A stretch of DNA of 64,000 nt from Aselliscus stoliczkanus (Eukaryota > Chordata > Mammalia > Chiroptera > Hipposideridae), in the NCBI GenBank assembly GCA_033961575.1, contig CM066728.1:34410352-34474351 (forward strand), in the 5' to 3' direction. Below, piece after piece: positions 21,601-34,829 of this stretch (positions within the stretch are counted from its first letter, which is position 1; every line of letters begins with the position of its first letter). The notes below the pieces were generated by a model that ran no database searches, was not told where the DNA came from, and saw only the letters and a list, made by a program, of their open reading frames with translations. The position numbers were made by a program, and so were the translations under genes.

Positions 21601-23132
21601 AGGTGGATATCAGTAACCCCCAACAGTTGAGGCAGATGAAAGAAGTGAGCCTGTCCCTCAGTATGTTCCCAGATAGGAGAGCTGACTCCTGCAGATCCTG
21701 CTACCTATCCAAACACTTAACTGTGTAAGTAGGCAGAAAATGGTCACTGAGAGTCTGTTCTCCAACAGTACCTTCTATGAAAAGTTACTGTGAAGCTAAG
21801 GTGACATTTCTGGGGTCAGGATTTGCTAATCTAGAAGGAATCAGGTGACAGGAAACCTCCCAGCCAGAATCGAGCTATGGGCACCACTGCACAGGGTAAA
21901 GCGGGGCTCCTCAGATTCTCATACCTCGTTCATCCTCGGGTGAGGAGCCTATACCCTATTTCTAGGCAATCCACCTATCTTAACCACCACTGATTTCACC
22001 AATGAGAAACCTTTTCTATCTTCCATTGAGCTACTTTCCAAAGCCTTTAGTGTTGAGGAAGAGGGGAAGAGCTTGAAGTAGCTGACTCAAGATTGAAGCC
22101 TTTTGATGAGCATCTTTCAAATGCTAGCCAAACATTTCCAGAGTACGGGGTTATGTGTCCGGTTAGGGTAGGTCACGGCTCCTAGAGCGTAGGTTAAAAC
22201 TAACACACTCTTTCCTATTGCCTGTACTGAACTATTTTAAAATAAGTTATTCTTCATATAACTCTCCCTTTACTGGCATTCATTTCCTCAGTTAGGGAGC
22301 GTCTGTGGTGCCAGTCAACCTTGGTTTCACCTTCTTCCTGTGTTCACTGGTGTCAGGCCCTTCTTTTTACCTGTGTGGTTATATTCATGTTCCCCTAGAC
22401 ATCCTCTTTCTTTCCACCTCAGCAAATTCCACCTTCAGATTCCTCACCCCACTTGTCTTTCTAATTCCCACCCTCTTTCTGAATCCCAGCCACACTGAGT
22501 CTGGGGACATATGTTCATCAGCTACACTGGCTGGCTTACATCCGTATTGGTTTTATGCGTGTGTTGAGTGAGGGAGGGGGGAATGTTAGTATTATATTCT
22601 TATATTCCAGAGTAAAATACAAGGTTTAAGATAAGGGCCTCATATGCATTTTCTAAACTACCTCCACCCAGTTTAGCAGAGCACCAATCTCATATTAAAC
22701 ACTGAGTAAATATTTAAGAGGGAGAATTCGAGAGAGGAAGAGAGAAAGAATATAGGCAAATTATGTGAAGGTATATTTAGATGCCTCCTAATTCTTGGTG
22801 AGAGTCACTTGCCTGGGAAAAAAAAAAGTTCTCTTGTACTGTTGAAAGCTTAAAGCGTCACTCTTTCCAGCCACAGTTTTGTCACCCCATTCCCTGTCCT
22901 AATTTGTACCTCTGTGAATGCCAAAATATGTGTTACAAGAGCCTAATGAAAATAATAGGGCAGATCAAGTTGTGGTGGTTACTGTAAAAAGGAAAAGCAA
23001 AACAAAACACTCAACCATATATCCTTTAAGTCAGGTGGAAACTGTATCTTACAAACCTTACCACTGCTGACAGAGATGGCAGTAAGCATGGACACCATTT
23101 TTATAAGCAAAAATGAAATCACAATGTAGACA
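18641..23132. other. long mainly single-copy stretch, no gene called
   Basis: About 4.5 kb with no young SINE or L1. It holds a short TG run at 20801-20816. Open frames of 95-116 codons (for example 19053-19397 plus, 20413-20763 minus) lack domains and splice context. The part around 19640-20110 looks less decayed and may be conserved non-coding DNA; see findings. Confidence 0.4.
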
Positions 23133-23145
23133 CATCCATTGATAA

Positions 23146-23149
23146 ATTT

Positions 23150-23188
<39 letters not shown>

Positions 23189-23287
23189 TTTTTTGAGGGC
23201 AGTGTCACTGGCCCTCATATGTGGGACCGAACCGGGGCCGCTGGCTTCCCAAGCCAGCGCTTAACCACTGAGCCACTCAGCCGGCCC
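23146..23287 (-). mobile_element. A-short SINE with long AAAT tail
   Basis: The family A head on the minus strand is followed by a TTTA repeat of about 48 bases on the plus strand. Target duplications 'catccattgataa' (23133-23145) and 'catccatttataa' (23288-23300) differ at one base. Confidence 0.92.
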
Positions 23288-23300
23288 CATCCATTTATAA

Positions 23301-24518
23301 TTTTAACAAAAGCCTTACTTACCCACTTCTCTCCATTCCCACTTTATTATATTTTATTTTATTTTGCCAGACTTGGTATTTCTTTTTTTCAAGGGCTAGG
23401 TAAGATAAATGTGGATCCTGACCAAAATAGTGATATCCCAGGAAATAGATGCTTCCCTCCAGGAATGGCCATGGAAGGAGGGTGTCGAAAGATGAGGTGA
23501 TAGATAGATACCAGGAGCCACTGTCTAACATTCGAAAGCCACTCCTTTCCTGCTTTGAGTGCAGTGATGTCTTTGAGGGGGAAAAAACAAAAAAAAACAA
23601 AACCGTACCTTGCATTTTGTTTGACAACTTAATATAAAATTCCTTCCAGAAGAAATTTCTGTACTGAGTCTTTGCAGTAAAATTATTGCAGCCATAAAAG
23701 TAGTCATGTACCCAAAGCCTAAAGGAAATCAGGGTAGGTCAAAAATAAAGCATATACATTCTGTCATCTTTCTATTTCCTTTGTAGTCTTTATGGGCTGT
23801 GGAAGAGCCCAGAGGAATTGCTGTAGGCACAGTCTGATGTTTTGTTGCTTTGCTTAGGCAGAGCATGACTGATTGGGGAACCATTGATATATGACAATTG
23901 GGAACAATAACATTTGAGGAAGGAAAATAATTTTTGAAGTCTTCCTCTACTTCTGAAGCATTTTAATAAGCCTGTTCTTTATGACTTTAGGTAAACATGT
24001 CAAGTATTCCCTAAAATCCGAGTGAGTTTTGTCTGCATGAATTAATGTATTACTTGGAATGTCAGTCTTGGAATGGAGGAGCCTGTCAGGAAAACCCAGA
24101 CCCTTGATACAGAATAAAATCTTACTCTGTCAGATATACAGCTTCTATAAAAACCCTGGTTGGAAGAGATGATATTATAGGAGATAATTTAAGAGGCCGT
24201 CTGTATCAATCCATATTTTGAAATATTTTTTTCGGCTCTGTCTTTGGATGGAATGAGACCAGTAGAGGAAATGGACATGTACCACATCGTTTAACCCTCA
24301 CGGAATGTCTTCAGGGTCTGAACTCATTGCGAGGCCTCTACATTTTATTGTGAGTTGTAACATACACGAGTATTAAGAAATCCATATCTGCATTTTTGTG
24401 GCCCTGTTTTCAGTAACATTGCTGTGAAAGCAGTGGGGAGCCCCTGTAGTAAAGTTGAAAGGCTAATATTATTACCTTCTTACATCATCACAACAATTGC
24501 ATTTGTCTCTTCTGGCTG

Positions 24519-24525
<7 letters not shown>
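23301..24525. other. single-copy DNA, no gene seen
   Basis: Several open frames of 60-102 codons overlap near 23319-23637 on both strands. None has a recognisable domain. No young repeat. Confidence 0.4.
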
Positions 24526-24578
<53 letters not shown>

Positions 24579-24692
24579 CCTCCCTCCCTCCCTCCCTCCC
24601 TCCTTCCCTCCTTCCCTCCTTCTCTCTCCCCCCTCTCTCTCCCTCTTTCCCTCCCTCCCTCCCCCTCCCCCTCCTTCTTCCCCTCCCCCTCT
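24526..24692. repeat. pyrimidine microsatellite: (CT)n then (CCCT)n and variants
   Basis: About 50 bases of pure CT repeat pass into CCCT repeats and then irregular CCTT/CCCTCC runs. The plus strand is almost pure pyrimidine for about 165 bases. The Arg-Glu/Arg-Gly-rich and Ser-Leu-rich open frames across it are products of the repeat. Confidence 0.97.
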
Positions 24693-25730
24693 CTGGTACA
24701 GGATAGCAGCCTGAGACAAAGGAGAGCCAGCTAAGAGGCATTCCATGTAAATAGCTCCTGGGTGTTCTTAAAGGATTTTTGCATAAGATTAAGGAACTCA
24801 ACCTTGTAGAAAGAAGTTAGTCTTGGGCACGGGGTAAAGGACAGATAGATGCCAACCTTCTTCTCATAATGTTTCATGCAAAGGATGGGTTTGAATGAAT
24901 TATGCAGCTCATGAAATATCATATTTTGTGACTTTTTTTAAAAAAATATTTAGTAGCAGAACTTTTTTTTTTTTTTCCTCAAAAGGAAGTTCACGGGTAG
25001 CCCATTTGGCCACATCTCCACATTAGCTCCTTTGGCTAACAGGAACAGGTGATTTGAAAGGTATGGATGGAGAGGAAACTGAAATCTTAGTACATAGTGA
25101 AGAGTGTGGGGCTATTATCTGTGCTACCTCTGGTAAGCAAATATTGCCTGTGAGTAAACATTTGTCCAGGTAAATTCTTTCCTTCAAATAAAAGGTGAAG
25201 TCAACATGACTGAAATCTCAAATATCTCAGGCTCTGCCTCTGCTGTTGGGAGTAGGCCCCTCCTTCAGCGGCCTCTCTAATGTGATCTTTGTGGAAAGTA
25301 TTGTTAGCAAACATTTTGTTGCGTTGCTTTCTACAGATGTGTATCTCTCTTAAGCTGTTAACCACTGGCTAGGATCAGAATGGACCATAGAGATGCCTCA
25401 TTTCCCCCAGTGGGTATAACTCTGGAAAGTGTGAGTGTAACTCTTATAAATGAGCTCATTGTAAGAATTCCAGGAAAACCCTTTATTCAAGGGCACCCTG
25501 CTGAGAACCATTTTGTAAAGTGCTGTGCTCACAGCAGGTACTGCTAACTATGTGGATGTACAGATGAAAAGAGGGATCCTGTTGTATGAACAATCTTTTC
25601 ATTAGAGCCCTTCTTTAAGATTCACTTCCTCTAAAACTCTGTCTCCCAAACTGAGGATGGGTGTCACTGGACCCTGCTCCTTCACAGGTGTCTATCATTG
25701 CACTGTGTTCATGTGAATAAAAACAGGCAA
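24693..25730. other. single-copy DNA, no gene seen
   Basis: No young repeat, and a T-run near 24965-24976. Nothing supports a gene. Confidence 0.4.
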
Positions 25731-25734
25731 TGCT

Positions 25735-25935
25735 TATTGGATGCTTACTGCGAGCCGATCCTGTACTAAACATCCTTCATCCATTATCTCATTTAATCCT
25801 CAAGGCAACCCTGTGAGACGAGGAAACTTCGCTTTAAAGAGGTCGCCCACGGCTGGCCATGCTCGCACAACTGGTAAATAGTGGAGTCTTGTCTCAATTG
25901 TGAATCTCCCTGACTCCAATGCTCTAATCCTTGAA
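25735..25935 (-). mobile_element. MIR SINE
   Basis: Reverse MIR order: 'ggatgcttactgcgagccga', 'tatctcatttaatcctcaag', 'caaccctgtgagacgaggaa', 'cgcacaactggtaaatagtg'. Confidence 0.82.
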
Positions 25936-26014
25936 TTCATAGCTTTATAACGTCTGTATGTGTGTCCACTAGATGCAAGCTCCCTGAAAACTTGAACTCT
26001 GTTTTACACATTTT

Positions 26015-26215
26015 GGATCAAGATTGTGGCTGGAAGACCTGAGTTCAACTCCAGTTCTGGCACCAGATAAATAATTCAACCTCCCTAGAATACCGCATAC
26101 ATTGGGGAAATAATTTTCACCCTGCCTATATCACAGAGCTGTTGTGAGGATCAAATGAGAAAGAGCTTATGGAAACCATAAGGAACTATATAAATGTTAA
26201 GAAGCATTCATGCAC
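26015..26215 (+). mobile_element. MIR SINE
   Basis: Forward MIR order: 'gtggctggaagacctgagtt', 'caactccagttctggcacca', 'ctgttgtgaggatcaaatga'. It lies less than 100 bp from a MIR in opposite orientation. Confidence 0.75.
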
Positions 26216-29200
26216 TAATAACCTAACTTACCTATTTTGTAAGTTCAAAAATGGTTCAAAGCTAGGGTTCCTCAAAGCACCTGACATATTTAAATATTTG
26301 GAAAATAACTGATCTGATCTGACAAAAGGATAAGAAAGAAATAAGTCTTATCATGTGAATACACATACAGTATTGGCAAATGGGTATCCAATTGGGATTC
26401 CAATTAGATGGAAAAAATCCCCGCAGGCTAAGTGGGGTGTACACTGGGTGGGGACTTGAGCAACCAGGGTGCTCAGCAGAGCTTGGATGCTACCTTTCTT
26501 GGGGAAGTAGCTTGATCGTGCTACCAGGCCTCAGTTTTCTGTCTGTGAAGTAAGATATTTGGACTGAATGACTCCAAGCTCCAGGGACCTGTCATTCTAA
26601 ACCTGAGTGTTTGGGCAGTCCTGCAGGATTGAGTTGTCCAGTTGTGTAGCTGTCACTGGTCACTTCAGATACCAGCACACAGTGTTTGCTGCCAGCTTTC
26701 CGCCTTTTACCATGCTGGCCAAAGGGCTGGGCAGACCCTCACAGGCTGAAGCCACAGAGGGGACCCCTCCCAGTGGTGTGCTTCCAGGTGTCAGAGAGAA
26801 CTGTGCTCGATTGCAAAGCTGGCCTGTGTGCTGTGTCAACTTAGCCTCCTCATTAACACCTTTGCGCTGCTTTCAAGTCTTATTTGGAAGAACGTTCTAT
26901 TCCCCGCCATGGCACCCCCATGGTTTCTCTATAATTTCACCCCTAACTCATTGATTTGAAACTGTTAGCCTTCTCTTATTTAAAGCAAATAAAATACCTT
27001 TCCTACAGTAAAATATAAAAATGTTTCTTAAGACTTTCTTTCAACCTTAGAACTCTTTATATTTTCAAAACTTACAGTGTTTGGATAGAAAGCCCCTTCA
27101 AGAGCGATTAGAAGGTGCTCCCTGATAGCATCTTTTGTTTTATAATATTTATTTTCATTTGCATTGTGTAAGCTTCATGTTGCCGCTGGCAAGTACACAG
27201 AGCAGGAACGCACATTTTACAGAAGAGCCTAGAAAGGGAGGGAAAGCACCCAAGGGAAATGGCAGAGCCGGGGCTCAGACTTTTTCTCCATCCATTTATT
27301 CCACCTTCTGGACGATACAAAACCACGCTCACCTAACTGACCGTGCAGGCACCAGGTTGGTCCCCTTAAGGAAGCAAGCAGGGCAGGTAATGCTGTGATT
27401 ACAGCTGAGGAAATGGAACCTCGAAAGTTAGCCTCCTTGCCCATTGACCTCCTTGCCCATCGACCTGTGGCTGTTGGTTATTCTACATCTCAGACCCACC
27501 TCTCCTGATTCAGGGCCTGCACTTTTCACTACCTCAGTTGATTTTCATTTCAGTACTTGCTGTAAAAGCTTCAGACAGTGCCTTCACCTTGCCAACATAA
27601 AATACATCACATTTCAGGGACTCATTGAGGAATGCTAGTGAGGCAGGGGACAAGAGAAAGGGAAAGATGGAAAAGACTGAGACCAGCACTTGGACTGCCT
27701 GCTTCCTTAACCAAGAGTGGGAAGCATCCCTCGTGATAGAAGTCTCGGCTGCTTTGTCAGTAAAATCGTAAAGCAGCCCCAGACTCCCTGCTTCCGCCCT
27801 GTCATGTGTTTATGGAGAAAGTTACAGATGGTTCCACTTTTTATTCTAGGTATTTGTATATTTTCTCATTTATTGCATATTTACATTTATTAATTGTTGC
27901 ATGTAAAACTAAGACTTCAAAATGGACACAATTTAGCTTTCCGAATTAATTCACCTTGAATCTGAGGTTTTGTATCTGACAAACTACATAAGGTATTATG
28001 ATCAGAAAGGAATTGGAATTACCCTCCCCTCTGGTACTAATTAGAATTGTGGGACAGAGAGCAAGCAACTTTGGAATGACTCTCCTCTTACTTAATTTCT
28101 CCTGGGTTCTTAACATCCATGCTTCCCTCCTGCCTGCCCCGCCCCCCCCTCCAGCCATTTTTCTGACTGTGCGTGTTCTCCATGCCCTCCCTGCACCCCG
28201 CCCCACATACGCACACACGCGCCACCCCCTGCCTGGTACTTCTCTGTGGTGTTTTCTGGTGGGCAAACCAGATCTGCCCACCTGGTTTGAATAGAGACTT
28301 GAAGAAGCTTTAAGTATGTTATACTAAAAGTAGATTTTCATTTGGTGCATATTTTCTCATTTCAATGCATTTCTAAGGGGAAGAGATTGAATTTTTGAAT
28401 AGCTGCCATCACGGTTTTAGAACTGAAAACATTAACTTTCAAGATCAATAAGCAGAGCTTTTCCAGGGCTTTGTGTGCAGACGGCTTGCTCTGTTGAGAT
28501 GGCTTCATAACTTAACTGTTAGTGCTGGAAAAAAGCCTTTGTGATGATTTTATATATGGCCTAGCATTCTTGTTCTTACGCGTAATGCTAATGAAACTGT
28601 TCTTAACAAAAACCCTCTCGCCAGGCACATGTGTTCTCTGGGAGCACCCAGTTATCTCCTTGATGCTGTATACTCATTGCTCGTATTTATCTCGTATGCT
28701 CAGAAAGGCTATAGATAGAGTCTGGGGTTCTCTTGTGCCAGCTGCCATACTATAGGAACACAACAAAAGTTGCAAGTAAAGGTGGGAAAGTGGAGGAGAT
28801 TGGCTTGGGCTCCATGTGGTCCCCTGGCACCTTTTATCAAGTTAAATTAACTCAGTGAAGGATTACACTGAGTTGGTTAAGAACCAATTTTCATTATTGT
28901 TTTAGCATTTTTAAAAAGCATATCATACTTAGTCTGAATTAACCATGTTGCCTTGCATCTCATGGCAAAACCCACACATCTGGTATTTTCAAGCTTATCT
29001 TAACCTGTCATTTAATATGCAGCCTTTATTTCTCTTGAGTCTGTGGTGCTGGTGGTACATACAATAAAAATGCTCTACTGTGGCGGTTGTGTTTTATAGA
29101 ACCCAAAAATGATTTTTATTGCTGCATCTGTGTAAAATCCAGTGTAGTTTTCTCCTCCAGTGGCTTGCATGGTGCCTGGCTGAATGGTTGAATGTTGTTG

Positions 29201-30521
29201 GTTGACGAGTTGCTTTGTCAAAGCCACAAACTTTAGAAGTGAAATCATCACACCAGGCAACCAGGCTTATGTCGACCCTTCTGTAAATAGCAAGCGCTGG
29301 GGGAGTATTCCCTGGCCCCTGGGGAAGGTCAGCAAAGTGGTTGTGAGACAGAGTAATCTGGTCTGGGTGGTGCTGAAAGCTCTTATTGATATGGGATTAG
29401 TCTCGGTGGAGACAACGTGCTGTCACATGGCCATCACTGCAATTGAGAGGAGAGAGATGGAAGGCCAGGGGCGGGGGAAGGGGACACCGCTGAGTCACTG
29501 AGTTCATTAAAAGGCTACTGCAGGTTTGGGCAGCTGGCAAGCCAACCCCTGGACTCTGCCGCCACCACAACCACACCTCTGGGTTAGTTAAGACTCCACT
29601 CAATGCGGGGCAAAGAGGACAACAACGCTTGACAAGGTAGGAACCTGAGAAGCTTGTCTTTCTCACAACCCCCAATACCTCTCACATAGTTGAGAGCCCC
29701 CGGGCAGATTCCGAGGGGTGGAAGAGTGAAATCCCAACCGAAATAAGGGAACTCAGCCTCTGGTCTTCAGTGTCGACTTCCCTATACAAAATGGGAAAGA
29801 GGATGGTCACCCCCAAGATTTCTTGACTTGATGGCTCAAAAGCTCTGAAAGGGGAAAGAGGAAATTGTATACACTTTGCTTAGTCTAGCAGTCAAACACT
29901 ATTTCTCCAGATTGGGCATAATTTAAAGTCACATTGAAACTTGGCAATAAGCAGGCATTGTTGATGTGGGTGACAAAAAAATGTTACATCACTGTTCTTT
30001 CATAGGTGCCTTAGATTTAGGGTCTGAAGATTTTTATACCACTAGAAAAAGTATAAAAATGGCAAACTTTGTCTGGATTGGGGCTAGGGGGAAGGTAGAA
30101 GGTATTTGGTGTGGGCGGGGAATCAGGACAGAAGTCATCATTTAATAAACTGTCTCACTTCTCTGAGAAAAGAGAGCATGTGGTCTTGGCCTGAAGTTTT
30201 GTTCCCAGCCTTAGATGACTAATATTCCTTGTACGTGTGAGTGTGCAGCATGCTAGAGGGAGCTGGCATGGGTGTTTTTGTGACCCTACCACATACACTG
30301 TAGGCATATCTGAAAGACTGTTAATAAATGCACATGTCTGAAAAAGGAACTACAGAGATGAGTCTATAGACCACTGTGTTGTCAGAAAAGATCAAAAAGT
30401 GGTGGTGGCTGGAGAAAACCTTTCAAAGTAAATTCTGAATGATGGTGCTTCCCTAATGTAGGGTATTTGTCCTAGAGAATTGATTTTAGCAAATCTGCGA
30501 TTAAAAGGGGCTGCTTGGACT
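26216..30521. other. long mainly single-copy stretch with a small MIR remnant
   Basis: About 4.3 kb without a young SINE. A reverse MIR remnant lies near 27190-27290 ('cacattttacagaagagcc', 'aaatggcagagccgg'). A C-rich patch is at 28125-28235. Open frames of 98-115 codons (26607-26954, 27998-28294, 29184-29501) have no recognisable domains; the sequence looks intronic or intergenic. Confidence 0.4.
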
Positions 30522-30530
30522 CTTTTTCTG

Positions 30531-30707
30531 CCTTTTTTTAAAATTTCATCGTGGAACAGTGTGTTTTTCCAGGACCCATCAGCTCCAAGTCAAGTAGTTG
30601 TTTCAATCTAGTTGTGCAGAGTGCAGCTCAGTGGCCCATGTGGGGATCAAACCAGCAACCTTGGTGTTATAAGCACTGCACTCTAACCACCTGATCTGGT
30701 TACCCCA
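30531..30707 (-). mobile_element. B-mono tRNA-Ile-derived SINE
   Basis: On the minus strand it has a tRNA-Ile-like head ('gtgcttataacaccaaggtt', 'ggtttgatccccacatgggc') and then a body with 'ctagattgaaacaactactt' and 'ggagctgatgggtcctgg'. Target repeats 'ctttttctg' at 30522-30530 and 30708-30716 flank it. It is more diverged than the copy at 56.4 kb. Confidence 0.85.
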
Positions 30708-30716
30708 CTTTTTCTG

Positions 30717-31856
30717 TTTTGTTTTTGTTTTTGTTTTTTTAAGGAACTAGTAAAAAGTCATTTCCTCTTGAAGCTCCATGTGCGTTTAGGCAGATCATTA
30801 GGGTTGCTTTATTTTTTGAGCTGCATCTCCATCCCTCCTTTTTTTTTCCTTTTGCAAAACTGAACATGGAATTCTGTGAATCCCAGTTTGTTCACAGGTA
30901 TCTAAGGCAAGGAAAGCAGACAGCAGATGTTGGGTGGCTTCAGAGCAAAGGGGAAATTAGTAATGGAAGACAGAGGTTGTGCAGGTCAGGGAAGAAGTGA
31001 AGCTTGTTTTGGTACAAGAAAAGTTTGCTGTTTAATTGGTTATGTTGACAGCCCTGAAGGATTGGGAAGCAAGAGAGGAAAGAGGAAGAGAACGGGGGTC
31101 GGAAGATCATTCCTTGCTGCCATTGCCCCTTTCCTGGTCGGCGTGGGTGTAGACTGGCTGATGGCGTGTTGCTTAGATGGCTGGTCAGGAAACCACTTCG
31201 TTCCTGGCTCCCCTGGACTCAATTACCTCGAGTATAAAAACTGGCTTGGTTTAATGGGTCCCTCTAGCAGAATAAGGCTTTCCCCTTTTAAAGAGAAAGG
31301 AATGTGTGTCGTGGGCATTCATGAACCTTTCCTAAACTAACCTTCCTGCATAATACTTACTTTGAAGTAAAGAGCACCTAAAAATGAAGGGTTGAAGTAT
31401 GGTCCATTTCGTGGCTTAAACATTTTTTTCAGGTTTTAATAAAAGTTTGAAAAATGAGAAAGTCAAAAGCATTAACTCTGAAATGCAGGAAGTTTGTTTA
31501 GCAACACTCATGACTGGGGAGAAAACGAGAGCTAGTTGGTTCTTGGATTTTGTAAGCCACTAGCAAGGAGCCACAGAATAAAGAAAGCGTCACCTAACTT
31601 GGGGCCCTAGATTATGGAAGGGTGGGATGCTAGATCGCCGTGGGCCAGTCATTTCTAATTGCAGATCCAAGCAAATGAAGGCAAGTTAATTTTAGAGGGC
31701 TAGTTTAGAAGCTTTTTTCCCATGTGTTATAGCTCAACATAAGAAGTTAAATGTTTGATCTCAAATAAGCCACCATACTCCAAATGACCTGCAGATTATC
31801 CAGTGCAGAATGTTAGTGCTTTGTCTACTGCACAGTCAAGTTAGTTTGTGTTCAAG
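30717..31856. other. single-copy DNA, no gene called
   Basis: Contains a 137-codon plus-strand open frame (30927-31340). Its composition is ordinary, it has no domain or splice context I can recognise, and no repeated family explains it. I judge it chance. Confidence 0.4.
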
Positions 31857-31869
31857 AAACGCAAATGCA

Positions 31870-32046
31870 GGGCCAGCAGAGTGGCTCAGTTGGTTAAGAG
31901 CTCGCTCAAAAGTGTGAGCTCTGAGCAACAGGATTGCCAGTTGGATTCCCGGCCCAAGCTGAGCAGCTGCTAAGCTACCAACAGGTGGCAGGACGGCTCA
32001 GCTAAAAAAAAAAAAAAAAAAAAAAAAATCAAAAAAACCCAAAAAC
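31870..32046 (+). mobile_element. B-stub SINE
   Basis: Begins 'gggccagcagagtggctcag', ends 'aggacggctcagct' plus a long A tail. Target duplication 'aaacgcaaatgca' at 31857-31869 and 32047-32059 is perfect. Confidence 0.93.
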
Positions 32047-32059
32047 AAACGCAAATGCA

Positions 32060-34335
32060 AATGCATTTAAAGATTTATCCTGACAGAAGTCCTTCCCTTC
32101 TCCAGGCTTTATGGAGCACAGCACCAGTTCCTTGGAACCTCACTCCTGTACCAGGTAGACAGCTGTGGGCGTGCTGTCTAGCTTCAAATCCCCTCATTGT
32201 TGTATCTTTGAAACTCTTCTTTGTGTTTGGCAATTGACCCTTTTGCTTATGAAGTTGACTTGTTTTTTTAAATTAAGTTTCACACAACATTTCTATAAAT
32301 TTGCAATGAGTAAGGGGTTTCCTATATCAACTCAGTCTGCTATACAGACCCAAAGTTTAGCCTCACTAAATGGAACTGGGAAGTTAAATATGGGAGAATA
32401 CTTCTCTAAGTTGAACCAGTAAATTGTGATGTTGGAAGGAACCCCTCCTCTGTATATATAGTCTTCTGCGTTCTAACAGAATGGGGAGGGGGTCTGTGGA
32501 AGCAATCAGTGATGGGTTCTTATAACAACACGTGATTCCACTGTACAGTTGTTTTCTTGATACACAGCTGCCGTCTTGTACCCTTCTTTAGATGGCTTTC
32601 ATTGAACACTTTCCTATTGCTATATCATTTCCACTAAGGCTGTATTTATATATTAGCTTTTTTTCGTAAGTTCAGTTTCATGATGTTTACTCCCCTAGTC
32701 TATGCATTTATGATGATATTCCAGGTTCCTTTTATTTTTTGTGTTGGGATTGAAACCCCTTCTGTGGTAACTTATCATATGTATTGCCTTCTGCTCTAGT
32801 TAGGTTTTATTTTGCCTAAGTGTCTTTCCCCACTTCCCAAATTTCACATTAAAACTTATTCATCTGCCCAGTCTGTCCATTCCAAAATTGCTTTTCACTC
32901 GTACTCATGAGGTGCCCTTTCTCCCCCATTAGGAGTCAGAATTCTAGTACCTTATACACATTGTACTTAATAAATAGAAACCCTGTTTTGCATTGTCACA
33001 TATGTTGCTCTAATCCATTTACCTTTATCTTTAAAACTCAATGACCTTCACCTGGAACAAGCCAGAAAAATACCTCCCTTGCATTTCAGGACAGTCTTCT
33101 GAAAGCCCAGCATGTTTTAATGGTGTCACTTGTTCCTGTGTAGCTAAGCAGATGGGGAGAGGAGAGGGTGGGGTCAGCCTTGGCAAGCTGTCGCCTCATT
33201 CTCTCTACTTACTGTTTGTTAGTTTCTTCAGGAAGTCCCCAACCCTGGGGGACTAATTATCTCATCCAGCGGGTTCCCACCACTCGCCATCCCCCTGGCA
33301 CGCAGAGCCTGCTGCGGAGCTGCTGCTGATGCTGCTGGCAGGCCCTTCCCTCTTTGACCTGAGTTTTATTCTTTTTAGATAATGAATCCTTTCAAGTACA
33401 TTCCTCCCAGAGGAGAAACACACAGGTTCACTTTTGCATCCTGTTTCAGGGGATTGAGCATATTCTAATCAAGGGGTGTGAACTCCAGGCTAAGGACTCC
33501 TTGCATAAGGCATCCTCACATTGCTTTGAAACTTGGCAATTTATTTTACTACGGTGTATGTTATGGACTGTATGAAGGGCCTTATTCCTGTGTGTCTTGT
33601 GACTTCATTCATTAGTTACTCTTGGACCTCAGGTGCACAGAATTGGGTTAATCTTGGTCCTTGGTTCCTATCATACTCATCAGCTAACACTTGTGAGCCC
33701 ACCCACAGCACAGAAACTAGAATGTGACAATATTGATCTCAGCCTGGGTGGCCGTGCCTCCCCAGCCCAGCGCAGCCTCGCTCTGAGTCTTGTGCCAGGG
33801 ACTTCCTTGCTTATTTCAGAAATGTTGAGTGAGATCTACACATTTCTAAAAGGTAAGCCAGGATACGGTCAGTTCCTAATTCCGCTCTAGAAATGCATAC
33901 GTTTTCCGTGGTTCATTTGTTTTAAAATAGCTGAACACCTTCTGGGTGTTCGGTGTTCAGATGACAGGGGAGATGGAAATAAAATGGTGACAGCTCAGGA
34001 AGAAGATGAAAAAGCCCTTTAAACTCAAATAATTACTTCAGCAAAGACCAGAATAAGTCAAACCACCTTATATGGGATGATATGATATCTGTACATGGTA
34101 GGAGACCTGTTTTATGCCACACTTGTATGTGCACCCATTTTCCTTTTATTGAATTAGTACTGGCTCACAGCACAGCCAGCAGCCAGCCCTTCTGCCCTTT
34201 CCAATCTGCAGTTTCGCCAGCTCACGCTTCGCCATGTCGAGACACCCAGAACTCAGGTGGCACACCTTCACATCTCTCCTCGTGTGACTTGCCTCCACCT
34301 CTCCTCCTCTCAGCCTAGGCCTATGGAAGGCAGCA
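32060..34335. other. single-copy DNA, no gene seen
   Basis: No young repeats. A 9-bp stem hairpin lies at 33931-33960. Open frames up to 85 codons carry no recognisable domain. Confidence 0.4.
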
Positions 34336-34339
34336 GAGC

Positions 34340-34580
34340 ATACTGCAAAAAGCACGGGTCTCGATGTCTACAGTCTTGGCTGCAAGTCCTGGCTTCACAG
34401 TTGCACTGTGACCTTGAGCAAATTACTTAACACCTTCCCTCTCCTCAACTGTCAAATAATGATGGTAATACTCCCGCATTGCTATGAGGGTGGAATGAAA
34501 TAAATTTGCTTTATTTTGTTTATCTCTTAAATCAATGAATTAAAGTACTTAATACATAGTAAGTTCTCAATATTTAATGC
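34340..34580 (+). mobile_element. MIR SINE
   Basis: Forward MIR order: 'agcacgggtctcgatgtcta', 'cagttgcactgtgaccttga', 'gcaaattacttaacaccttc', 'gctatgagggtggaatgaaa', then 'agtaagttctcaatattta' near the end. Confidence 0.8.
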
Positions 34581-34829
34581 CATCAGCAATTGTTTTGGCC
34601 TGCCATGGACCAAGACATAGTAGGAGGTGAAAATAGAAGAGATTGCCTCTGTCACCAGAGGTTTCAGACATCAAACTTCCTCTGTGCTAGAGGAGATATA
34701 ATGAAAACTTCTTTTAATGAGAAGGTAGCCTGTCACAGGGACCCCGGCCCACTCATGCCTGAAGTCGGATTTCACAATATCAACATGTGCTGTGATGTTT
34801 TGCTCCTGTTACCACACATACATGCTATG

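Noticed and set aside
24472..24801. Open frames with Arg-Glu, Arg-Gly or Ser-Leu repeats
   Set aside because: They are translations of the CT/CCCT microsatellite on either strand and have no independent support.
28125..28235. CpG island or promoter
   Set aside because: The patch is C-rich but CpG-poor and short; no other promoter sign.
30927..31340. 137-codon plus-strand open frame
   Set aside because: No recognisable domain; one frame of this size is expected by chance in 64 kb.
33931..33960. 9-bp stem hairpin 'ctgaacacc' / 'ggtgttcag'
   Set aside because: Too short to stand out from chance; no tract or gene context.
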